From Caulobacteraceae bacterium (GTDB lineage: Bacteria; Pseudomonadota; Alphaproteobacteria; Caulobacterales; Caulobacteraceae), in contig CANESI010000002.1 in the NCBI GenBank assembly GCA_947441065.1, positions 62,001-126,000 of the forward strand: DNA of 64,000 nucleotides, given 5' to 3'. Below are positions 46,095 to 53,187 of the stretch, in pieces (positions within the stretch are counted from its first letter, which is position 1; every line of letters begins with the position of its first letter). The translations under genes and the position numbers were made by a program. The notes below the pieces were generated by a model that saw nothing but the letters and a program-made list of their open reading frames with translations, did not search any database and was not told where the DNA came from.

Positions 46095-47129
46095 ATGACC
46101 AAGACCCAAGCACCATTGGAATTGATGGGGGCTCCGGGCTCGCCCTATACCCGTAAGATGGTGGCCTTGCTGCGCTATCGGCGCATCCCCTATGCGGTCC
46201 ATTGGACGTCGGGTCGTCCGCCCAAGCCGGGCTATCCGGTCCCCAAGGTGCCGCTCTTGCCGACCTTCTACTATCCCGATGGTCAGGGCGGCCTTGAGGC
46301 CGTGACCGATTCCACCCCCCTGACCCGTCGGCTTGAGGGGGAATATGAGGGGCGCTCGGCGATCCCGACCGATCCTGTCCTGTCGTTCTTGAATGACCTG
46401 ATCGAGGACTATGCGGATGAGTGGCTGACCAAGGCCATGTTCCACTTTCGTTGGTACCATAAGGCCGACCACGACAATGCTGGGCCCATGTTGGTCTATT
46501 GGGCGCAGAACCGGTCCGACCCGGTTGCAGCCAAACAGTTCTCTGATGCCATTTCGAAGCGCCAATTTGATCGGCTCTATGTGGTTGGATCCAACCCGGT
46601 CACCGCAAAGACCATTGAGTCCAGCTATGAGCGCCTGATCGATATTCTCGACGCCCTTTTGCAGCACAAGGGCTATGTCTTGGGCGGACGGCCGTCGTCG
46701 GCGGATTTCGCCCTCTATGGTCAACTAACCCAACTGGCGATTATTGAGCCAACCTCTGCGGCCATCACCATAGCGCGATCCTATCGGGTGCGGGCCTGGT
46801 TGGATCTGATGGATGATCTGTCGGGGCTCGACCCGCAAGAGGGCGACTGGTTTACAGCCGATGAGGCGCGCGCGGCCCTATCACCGCTCTTGGCCGAGAT
46901 TGGCCGGGTCTATGCCCCGTTCTTGCTGGCCAATGCCAAGGCGGTCATGGCGGGTGAAAAGAGCTTTGATACCGAGATTGATGGCCTAGCCTGGACCCAG
47001 CCGAGCTTCCCCTATCAGGCCAAGTGCCTCAAATGGCTACGAGACGGCCATGGGGCCCTTTCCGATAATGAGCGGGGTTCTGTCGATGGTCTTTTACAGG
47101 GCACAGGGTGTGAGTCCCTGTTCCAATAG
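46095..47129 (+). CDS. glutathione S-transferase family protein
   Basis: The 344-residue protein has an N-terminal thioredoxin-like domain (LELMGAPGSPYTRKMVALLRYRRIPY, with the Ser/Tyr near the glutathione site). A long helical C-terminal domain carries the GRPSSADFALYGQLTQL motif at about 199-215, which holds the N-capping box of GSTs. It is about 120 residues longer than classic GSTs. GGAGGA precedes the ATG at 46095; the earlier open frame crosses the palindrome and is not used. The substrate is unknown. Confidence 0.87.
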   Translation: MTKTQAPLELMGAPGSPYTRKMVALLRYRRIPYAVHWTSGRPPKPGYPVPKVPLLPTFYYPDGQGGLEAVTDSTPLTRRLEGEYEGRSAIPTDPVLSFLNDLIEDYADEWLTKAMFHFRWYHKADHDNAGPMLVYWAQNRSDPVAAKQFSDAISKRQFDRLYVVGSNPVTAKTIESSYERLIDILDALLQHKGYVLGGRPSSADFALYGQLTQLAIIEPTSAAITIARSYRVRAWLDLMDDLSGLDPQEGDWFTADEARAALSPLLAEIGRVYAPFLLANAKAVMAGEKSFDTEIDGLAWTQPSFPYQAKCLKWLRDGHGALSDNERGSVDGLLQGTGCESLFQ

Positions 47130-47260
47130 GCACCTAGCGGCCTTCGGATCAGAAAACTAGCACTGTAGAATATTGATAATTACCTAGTTTGGCATTAGGC
47201 CTCTTCTCTGTCCCGTGACCTGTAGATCGGAGACTTGAGCGGGAGGCCGAACTGAATCTG

Positions 47261-49360
47261 ATGGTGCCTCCACCCTCTCAGCAGGTCGCGATCCGCCGCC
47301 AGCAATTGCTTCGCCTTTTTGCGGTGTTGGTCATCGCCGCTGGCGCTACCATTGTCACCGTGGTGGGGCTTGCCTACTATTCGGCTAGGCTCATCGATCG
47401 GGCGAGCCTGCAGCAGGAAACCCTACAGGTCTCCCGGCGCGTCGATAGCACCCTCGTCAAAATGCAGAATGATGTGCGCTCGGCGGCGGTTTGGAACGAT
47501 GCGCACGCCCAAAGCTTGGCTCAAAACGCCGCTTGGCTTCATGAGAATATCGGGAAATATTTCTCTGACTATATGAGCTATCCGGTCTCTGTCGTCTTCA
47601 CCCCAGGCGGCAAGCCCATCTATGCCGCTCGGGATAGCAAAATTGTCGCTGTGTCACGGGAGGCCCAGTTCATCGCCGCTGTCGCGCCAATGGTCCGTGC
47701 CGTTCGAGATGAATCCATCACGAGAAACAGTATGGCTTCAGACCATCGCGCCTATGGGTTCGCCGCCCACGTGGCGCGAGAAGGCATAGTTCTGGTGGGC
47801 GGCAGCCCCTATTTTGTCGTGGTCTCGAACATTGTTCCAGAGGATGCCGCCCATCGCGACGCCAACTTTGAAGATCCACTGGTCGCAACGGGGCAGCGGG
47901 TGTCCAGTATCCTTCCGCGCCTGTCGCAAGATTTGGCGCTCTTTCGTCCACGGCTATTGTTGCAGGGCGCATCCACCTCTGAGCCCTATGTCGCCCTGTC
48001 GGCGCCTGATGGGGCGCCAATCGGCAAGATTTCATGGCGCGCTAACCGCCCGGGCGGTCGATTGCTGATCGACGCCGCCCCCGCCCTGGTTCTCGTGATC
48101 TTGGTCGCTTTGGCCGCCCTGTTTGCGGGAATGGTCCGCATCCGCCGCCTCTTTGTGGATCTGGTCAATCATGAGACCGCCTTGGATGTCAGCCGACAGG
48201 AGGCGGAGGCGGCCAATCTCGCCAAGACCCGGTTCTTGGCCAATATGAGCCACGAGCTTCGAACGCCCCTCAATGGCATCATCGCCATGTCTGAAATGCT
48301 GCACCAGCAACAGACAGACCTCAAGGGCCGAGAGATGACGCGCACGGTGGTGGCATCAGGCCGAATATTGGAGCGGGTCCTCAACGATATTCTTGACGTC
48401 GCCAAGATTGAGGCCATCGATGTCGAGTTTGAGCGCGTGCCCTTCGACATGGATCGGTTGTTGTTGGATGTCGCCGCCCTGCACCGCGCAACGGCTGAGG
48501 CCAAGGGGCTAAGGATGGAGCTCAACATCTTGCCTGGCGCGGCAGGAACCTACATCGGTGACCATGTGCGGGTCAGTCAGGTCATTTCCAACCTGCTCAG
48601 CAATGCCGTAAAGTTTACTGACCAAGGCCGCGTGGCCATCACGGCGCGCCGCTGTGCAACCGGTCTGCATTTGGTCGTCAGCGATACGGGCCAAGGCTTT
48701 GACCGCGCCACATCGGATCGCCTGTTCAAGCGGTTTGAGCAGGGAGACAGCTCAATCAATCGCCGTCACGGCGGCACCGGCCTTGGCCTTTGGATAAGCC
48801 GCGCCTTGGTGCGAGCCATGGGCGGAACCATTCGCGTGCGCTCCATTGTCGGCAAGGGCACGCTGTTCTCGGTCCACCTTCCCCTCGAGCGGAGCCAGGC
48901 TGAAGGGCCTGCAGTGGTGGAAGTGGCTTTGGGAAGCCAACCCAAAGACGAGGATGGCCTACATCCCATTCGTGTTCTTGTCGCCGAAGATCATGAGGTC
49001 AATCAGAGGGTCATGATAATGATCCTCGACACGATCGGGGCCAAGGTGACCTTGGCGGAAAATGGTGCCTTGGCTGTTGAGGCCTTTAAGGACGCGGACT
49101 TCGACGTCATCTTGATGGATACCCAGATGCCGATCATGGATGGGCTGATTGCCACAACCAAGATCCGTGAGCTAGAGGCTGCCAGCGGCGCGTCGCGCAC
49201 CCCCATCGTCGCTGTGACCGCCAATGCCATGGCAGCGGATCGTGAGGCGAGCCTGAGGGCTGGTGCGGACTATCATTTGAGCAAGCCGGTTCGCCCCGCC
49301 GCCCTTATAGAGGCCCTGTCCCAGCTACTCGCGCCGGTTGTTATTAAAGAAGTTCATTAA
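47261..49360 (+). CDS. CHASE4-domain hybrid histidine kinase/response regulator
   Basis: This is a 699-residue membrane sensor. It has a first membrane segment (about 16-45), a periplasmic CHASE4 domain (about 46-260, with SRRVDSTLVKMQNDVRSAAVWNDA), and a second membrane segment (about 268-290). The phosphorylated His is in FLANMSHELRTPLNG at about 334. The ATPase domain has N, G1 and G2 boxes (GGTGLGLWISRALV). A C-terminal receiver follows with its Asp in DVILMDTQMPIMDG. No HPt domain is present, so it must pass phosphate to another protein. The Shine-Dalgarno (GGGAGG) is unusually far from the ATG. No cognate regulator lies alongside. Confidence 0.93.
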   Translation: MVPPPSQQVAIRRQQLLRLFAVLVIAAGATIVTVVGLAYYSARLIDRASLQQETLQVSRRVDSTLVKMQNDVRSAAVWNDAHAQSLAQNAAWLHENIGKYFSDYMSYPVSVVFTPGGKPIYAARDSKIVAVSREAQFIAAVAPMVRAVRDESITRNSMASDHRAYGFAAHVAREGIVLVGGSPYFVVVSNIVPEDAAHRDANFEDPLVATGQRVSSILPRLSQDLALFRPRLLLQGASTSEPYVALSAPDGAPIGKISWRANRPGGRLLIDAAPALVLVILVALAALFAGMVRIRRLFVDLVNHETALDVSRQEAEAANLAKTRFLANMSHELRTPLNGIIAMSEMLHQQQTDLKGREMTRTVVASGRILERVLNDILDVAKIEAIDVEFERVPFDMDRLLLDVAALHRATAEAKGLRMELNILPGAAGTYIGDHVRVSQVISNLLSNAVKFTDQGRVAITARRCATGLHLVVSDTGQGFDRATSDRLFKRFEQGDSSINRRHGGTGLGLWISRALVRAMGGTIRVRSIVGKGTLFSVHLPLERSQAEGPAVVEVALGSQPKDEDGLHPIRVLVAEDHEVNQRVMIMILDTIGAKVTLAENGALAVEAFKDADFDVILMDTQMPIMDGLIATTKIRELEAASGASRTPIVAVTANAMAADREASLRAGADYHLSKPVRPAALIEALSQLLAPVVIKEVH

Positions 49361-49396
49361 ATATTTATAGTCAACACTATAGACATAGACATCCGC

Positions 49397-50578
49397 ATGC
49401 CTGTGCGGATTGGGCCGCTGCTTGCGCCATCATTCCGAGTCCATGAGATCTGTGTGACCAGCCGAATCGTCCGCAAACTCTCTAGCCTGCAAGAGACGGC
49501 GGCTAGCTCACGGGTTCTAAACCTTGTGGCGACGTGGAAGCAAAGTGGCCCTCAGGCCCAGTATGCGGACCGACCACTGCTTGAAAATCGGGTGCTTAAT
49601 CGTAGTATCATCGTCAAGCACCAGCTCCGGGCCAATGAGCGGGTCTATTTTGACGACAAACGTCTATCGGCCACCAAGATCATCATCCCCATCGATATGG
49701 ATAATTTAAACACGGGCGGCTATTCGATCTTCATCGGTGAACGAAACTATGAGGCCCGGCTAAGAACCATTTTGGGATCCCATTCGCGGCACAATGCGCG
49801 CGATCGAGAGGTCCTGAACATGCTCGACGCCCTGCCCTCCTTTGATCCCTTTCTGCTTCGAGAGGCCGTGGTCAAGAAGGGGCTCGATGTCGCCCCCTGC
49901 TATTTTGAACTGTCGCCCGCTGACCTAGCCTCCATGCGGGCATTGGCCACCGAGGAGGTGTCGAGCCTGGTGCGGCTGTCCTTTTCCGGAAATGCAGGCC
50001 TCGTCGCCTATACGGATCGGCTTATCAGCAAGATCTTGGCCACCAAGCCGGATGAGCAGCTGGAACCGCTTCGCCACACCCTAAAGCTCTCGCTCGAGGA
50101 GTTTGAAGAGGGGCTGTTCTGCTGGAAGGCCTTTCTCTATTATAAATGGGCTCAGAATGACATTTTAGACAATGCTCAGGCCCTGATCGAAGACATCATC
50201 AACATCCAGCCCATGGGGTTTATGAAACAGTCTGAGCGGCAATGTCTCAACCATTCGCGCATGGTCACACGGCGCGGCCTGATGGATGCGCTCGACAATA
50301 TTGAGAAGATCGTCTTGGTCTATGACCGCGCCTATTGCGATCTGATCAAGAAGGGCAGCCCCCTGCTCTTTCGCGAATTTCTGCTCACCGCGCCCCGGCT
50401 ATTTCATCAGTTGGGCGGCCAGCTTGCGGCCATCAACCATATGAGCCACTTCTGGGCCTTCCGCTTCCACAGCCGCTATGCCAACCCCAAAATTTCTGGC
50501 CCAGATCTCATCGAGCTATTTCTGGATTTTCAACAGGGTCTGGGCATCAGCACCTATAAGGGTGCCAAGGTCTGGTAG
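49397..50578 (+). CDS. uncharacterised 393-residue protein downstream of the hybrid kinase
   Basis: No family is recognised. The frame codes 393 residues without signal peptide, membrane segment or enzymatic motif. It is soluble and rich in charged helices, with notable stretches IIIPIDMDNLNTGGYSIFIGERNYEARL near 100 and a helical second half (LEEFEEGLFCWKAFLYYKWAQNDI; FRFHSRYANPKISGPDLIELFLDFQQGLG). An internal GTG at 49454 is an alternative start. It begins 36 bp after the kinase stop in an A/T-rich gap and is probably co-transcribed. That makes an output or partner role for the kinase a reasonable guess. Confidence 0.75.
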   Translation: MPVRIGPLLAPSFRVHEICVTSRIVRKLSSLQETAASSRVLNLVATWKQSGPQAQYADRPLLENRVLNRSIIVKHQLRANERVYFDDKRLSATKIIIPIDMDNLNTGGYSIFIGERNYEARLRTILGSHSRHNARDREVLNMLDALPSFDPFLLREAVVKKGLDVAPCYFELSPADLASMRALATEEVSSLVRLSFSGNAGLVAYTDRLISKILATKPDEQLEPLRHTLKLSLEEFEEGLFCWKAFLYYKWAQNDILDNAQALIEDIINIQPMGFMKQSERQCLNHSRMVTRRGLMDALDNIEKIVLVYDRAYCDLIKKGSPLLFREFLLTAPRLFHQLGGQLAAINHMSHFWAFRFHSRYANPKISGPDLIELFLDFQQGLGISTYKGAKVW

Positions 50579-50592
50579 GCCCTCAGGGTGGG

Positions 50593-51075
50593 TTAGTGCT
50601 TGGTCAGGCGCTCATTAAGCTGAATGATGCTGTCGATCTTTGCCGTCATATCCGCCGTCATATCGTCGGGGATGGTGCAGCGATAGAGGCGCGACCCTTC
50701 ACGCGAAATCACGCCCTTTTCCGCCAGCTCGACGCATTTGCGGCGCGCGGTCTCGCGCGGAATGCCGGTCATCTGTGAGATGCTGCTAACCGACAGAAGG
50801 CCGTCCTGCATGGCGCTGTTCCCCGAGGCGCTCCCATAAAGGATGCTGCGGGTTGAATCGGACGTGGCCGCCAAGAAGAAGGCGCAGAAAATGGTCGCGC
50901 TGATGAAGTCACCACCTGCCCAACGGTTAGAGACCCCGCTGATGCTGGTCAGCATGACGTTGGAAAAGGCCTGCAGAAGGGCCAGTTCCTTAAAGGCGTG
51001 AGATGTTTTTTCCGATTCGACCTTCGAAATGGTCACGGCAGCTGCATCGAGGTCCTTCTGAACGGGTAATCCCAT
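50593..51075 (-). CDS. winged-helix transcriptional regulator
   Basis: The 160-residue protein has a helical N-terminal half (about 25-85) of no recognised family. A DNA-binding helix-turn-helix follows: LLSVSSISQMTGIPRETARRKCVELAEKGVISRE (about 94-127), then a wing-like RLYRCTIPDD. The HTH resembles Crp/MarR-type winged helices. The gene converges with the 393-residue gene 14 bp apart. A perfect 25-bp palindrome 28 bp upstream of its ATG is a likely site for self-regulation. Confidence 0.8.
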   Translation of the reverse strand: MGLPVQKDLDAAAVTISKVESEKTSHAFKELALLQAFSNVMLTSISGVSNRWAGGDFISATIFCAFFLAATSDSTRSILYGSASGNSAMQDGLLSVSSISQMTGIPRETARRKCVELAEKGVISREGSRLYRCTIPDDMTADMTAKIDSIIQLNERLTKH

Positions 51076-51102
51076 CGTTGCTGCTCCAAACCCTATGAGG
51101 CC

Positions 51103-51127
51103 CGGATGAAGCGGACCGCTTCATCCG
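51103..51127. promoter_or_regulatory. perfect 25-bp palindrome, probable operator of the regulator
   Basis: CGGATGAAGCGG and its exact complement CCGCTTCATCCG flank one central base. A hairpin with a one-base loop cannot form well in RNA, so this is best read as a binding site for a dimeric protein. It lies between positions -28 and -52 relative to the regulator start. Confidence 0.7.
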
Positions 51128-51404
51128 TATTCTGATCAAATGTGAAGCCTATCTAAGTTCAGGGTGGATACAATGATGTTGTAGCCTAAAGTAGACGATT
51201 GTCGCCCAAAATGGGCATTGGCCCAGTGTTTTTGGTCGGGTTCTCATAAATAATACATTATTTGCGTGTAATTTCCGTTAGGGCACGCCCAAAGATTCTT
51301 TAATCAATGATATAATCATTAGGCTAGGTTCCTGACACGAGTGTTTTTAAATCCCTCAACTTTGGTAACTAAAATAATGTGTCAGCGACTGTGCCAATAG
51401 AACT
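51128..51404. other. A/T-rich non-coding region with several short palindromes
   Basis: No gene is seen. Four symmetrical elements occur: GCCCA-AAA-TGGGC (51204-51216), AAATAAT-AC-ATTATTT (51248-51263), AATGAT-ATA-ATCATT (51306-51320), and a spaced pair CTGACAC (51332-51338)/GTGTCAG (51379-51385). Base composition is markedly lower in G+C than in neighbouring genes. Promoters for the regulator and for whatever lies at 51405-51586 are expected here. Confidence 0.55.
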
Positions 51405-51530
51405 CTTCTGCTGCGGGGGGGGTTACCCGTAAAAGTGTTTTCAACCCTGTGCGCCGTCTGCAGCGCGGGTTCCGGCCCCCGCAGCGGTTCGTGCGCAGAA
51501 GGGAGCGTCTTGAACTGAAACCAGACGAGG
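51405..51530 (+). ncRNA. candidate structured RNA upstream of tRNA-Thr
   Basis: An outer 10-bp stem GCTGCGGGGG/CCCCCGCAGC (51410-51419 with 51476-51485) encloses an inner stem AACCC...GCGC/GCGC-GGGTT (51443-51454 with 51463-51471). A further hairpin CGTCT/AGACG lies at 51506-51527. No protein frame and no known RNA signature (4.5S, tmRNA, RNase P) is seen. 6S RNA was considered but could not be confirmed. The strand is a guess from the upstream A/T-rich region. Confidence 0.3.
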
Positions 51531-51586
51531 GCCGCGCAACGGCGCTTGGCAAATGGCCCTTGGAGCGCTAAACAGCGCCACGGTTA

Positions 51587-51662
51587 GCCGCTTTAGCTCA
51601 GCCGGTAGAGCATCGCATTCGTAATGCGGGGGTCAGGTGTTCGAGTCACCTAAGCGGCACCA
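51587..51662 (+). tRNA. tRNA-Thr (anticodon CGT), CCA encoded
   Basis: The 76-nt gene folds as a standard cloverleaf. The acceptor GCCGCTT pairs with AAGCGGC, the D-arm is GCTC/GAGC, and the anticodon loop TTCGTAA contains CGT. The T-arm is AGGTG-TTCGAGT-CACCT, and the 3' ACCA is encoded. CGT reads ACG, a threonine codon. A T-tract follows (51664-51669). Confidence 0.96.
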
Positions 51663-51693
51663 TATTTTTCAATGCCATTTAAAAACTCAAAAA

Positions 51694-52086
51694 TCAGGCT
51701 GCCGACTTGCGTGGGCGTCCTCCGAGAAGGCCGTTGGCTTTGGAGGCCCGAGTGCGCGCTATCGAGCGTTTCATGAGCCTTGAGCCCAGTTGATCCTCCA
51801 AGAGTTGGGGAATGGAAATGTCTGCGTCCAGACGATCGATCCTTAGGCCGTAACCGCCGCCCTCGATCGTGACATGAAGCAGATCGTCTGCGCTCGCCCC
51901 CTCCAGACCGGGAAGCGCTTGAAGGGGGAAGCCGACCACCGCGCCAGAGTTGAGCGTGATCATCATCCTGTCCGCGCGTCGGTCATATCGCGCCGAGACG
52001 GCGGCCAGTTGGCGTTTCATTTGCCCTTCGGTCCGGCGCGTGATGGCTGCGAATTCAGCATCGGTTGGAATCTCAAACTTGGCCAT
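51694..52086 (-). CDS. DUF2442 family protein
   Basis: The 130-residue protein matches the DUF2442 type: a domain with SARYDRRADRMMITLNSGAVVGFPLQALPGL and the YGLRIDRLDADISIPQLL end. A basic C-terminal tail (GLLGGRPRKSAA) follows. DUF2442 proteins are commonly encoded with a DUF4160 protein, as here, in small mobile gene pairs resembling toxin-antitoxin modules. No activity is proven. It overlaps the DUF4160 gene by 14 bp and converges with tRNA-Thr. Confidence 0.88.
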   Translation of the reverse strand: MAKFEIPTDAEFAAITRRTEGQMKRQLAAVSARYDRRADRMMITLNSGAVVGFPLQALPGLEGASADDLLHVTIEGGGYGLRIDRLDADISIPQLLEDQLGSRLMKRSIARTRASKANGLLGGRPRKSAA

Positions 52087-52339
52087 GGATTGCCCACCAT
52101 TTCATACAGATTGCAGCGAGGTCATCGGCAATAGCCGAGCCGATTTCGATAATTTCCGACGCCTTAAACATCGTTGATTCCAACAGTTTTACAGGCCCGT
52201 CCGGGCAATTTAGCGCGAAAAGTGCCCTACCTCCGCCCTTCTTTACGGCGTGAACATGGGGCGGTGCATGGTCGTTCGTATAGATACGAACAGAGATATT
52301 TCGGATGGTCAGAACGGTTGGCACACTCAACCATGCCAT
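52073..52339 (-). CDS. DUF4160 family protein
   Basis: This 88-residue protein has the family hallmark ISVRIYTNDHAPPHVHAV (the DHxPPHxH motif) and a C-terminal helical part (KWWAIHG). It is first in a two-gene unit with the DUF2442 gene. A toxin or antitoxin role has been suggested for such pairs on grounds of gene order only. Confidence 0.88.
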   Translation of the reverse strand: MAWLSVPTVLTIRNISVRIYTNDHAPPHVHAVKKGGGRALFALNCPDGPVKLLESTMFKASEIIEIGSAIADDLAAICMKWWAIHGQV

Positions 52340-52421
52340 AACCTAGAATTTTGTCTAGGTTATTGTCTTGAAGGGAGAGGGCGCGCCCCTATTGAGAATC
52401 TCACGGCCCAACCAATGCATA

Positions 52422-52444
52422 GATTATTCCGATACTAAATAATC
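52422..52444. promoter_or_regulatory. inverted repeat in the ahpC promoter region
   Basis: GATTATT (52422-52428) and AATAATC (52438-52444) are perfect inverted arms separated by nine bases, 77 bp before the ahpC start. Peroxide regulators such as OxyR often bind upstream of ahpC. This repeat does not match the ATAG-N7-CTAT OxyR pattern well, so the regulator is unnamed. Confidence 0.4.
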
Positions 52445-52520
52445 AAAAGATCACTTTTATCTATCAATCCCCTTGCCCTATCTCTCCGTTCACTGAGACA
52501 CCAACCCCCGGAGAGACCCC

Positions 52521-53084
52521 ATGTCCCTGATCAATACGACCATTAAGCCCTTTTCCGCCGACGCCTATAAGGCCGGCAGGTTCATTACTGTCACCGACGC
52601 CGATCTGATGGGCAAGTGGTCTGTGGTGTTCTTCTACCCCGCCGACTTCACCTTTGTTTGCCCAACCGAGCTGGAAGATCTGGCCGACAATTACGCGACC
52701 TTCCAATCCTTGGGCGTCGAGATCTACAGCGTCTCAACCGACACCCACTTCGCCCACAAGGCTTGGCACGATACGTCGGAATCGGTCGGCAAGATCCAAT
52801 ATACGATGGTCGGCGACCCCACCGGCACGATCAGCCGCAATTTTGAGGTCATGATCGAAGAGGCCGGTCTTGCTGATCGCGGCACCTTCGTCATCGACCC
52901 CGAAGGCAAGATCCAGATCGTTGAGGTCAATGCCGGCGGTATCGGCCGCGATGCGGGCGAGCTGCTGCGTAAGGTCAAGGCCGCGCAATATGTTGCTTCG
53001 CACCCTGGCGAGGTCTGCCCGGCCAAGTGGCAAGAGGGTGAGAAGACCCTCGCGCCGTCGCTTGATCTCGTCGGCAAGATCTAA
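52521..53084 (+). CDS. ahpC: alkyl hydroperoxide reductase AhpC (peroxiredoxin)
   Basis: AhpC reduces hydrogen peroxide and organic peroxides using AhpF as electron donor. The 187-residue typical 2-Cys peroxiredoxin has the peroxidatic Cys in [13 protein letters not shown] (about 47). The resolving Cys is in [13 protein letters not shown] (about 166), and [11 protein letters not shown] lies between. The start [11 protein letters not shown] and a GGAGAG just before the ATG leave no doubt. It precedes ahpF. Confidence 0.98.
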   Translation: MSLINTTIKPFSADAYKAGRFITVTDADLMGKWSVVFFYPADFTFVCPTELEDLADNYATFQSLGVEIYSVSTDTHFAHKAWHDTSESVGKIQYTMVGDPTGTISRNFEVMIEEAGLADRGTFVIDPEGKIQIVEVNAGGIGRDAGELLRKVKAAQYVASHPGEVCPAKWQEGEKTLAPSLDLVGKI

Positions 53085-53114
53085 CCGACCCTTCCTCTGA
53101 TACCCCCTTCCAAG

Positions 53115-53150
53115 GGGGGCCTAGCATCGATCCTTCACCGCTAGGCCCCC
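53115..53150 (+). terminator. intercistronic hairpin between ahpC and ahpF
   Basis: An 11-bp perfect stem (GGGGGCCTAGC with GCTAGGCCCCC) around a 14-base loop lies midway between ahpC and ahpF. No T-tract follows, so it probably stabilises the ahpC message or partly blocks read-through rather than stopping transcription. That would keep AhpC in excess over AhpF. Confidence 0.6.
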
Positions 53151-53187
53151 TGAGGGTCACCTCATCGCACTATTCGGAGCCCATCCC

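Noticed and set aside
51405-51586. 6S RNA, 4.5S RNA, tmRNA or RNase P RNA gene
   Set aside because: None of the conserved sequence blocks of 4.5S RNA, tmRNA or RNase P RNA is present; 6S could not be confirmed without a covariance search.
52419-52455. OxyR-type site (ATAG-N7-CTAT-N7-ATAG-N7-CTAT) before ahpC
   Set aside because: Only the first two quarter-sites fit (ATAG, CGAT); the rest do not, so no OxyR site is claimed.
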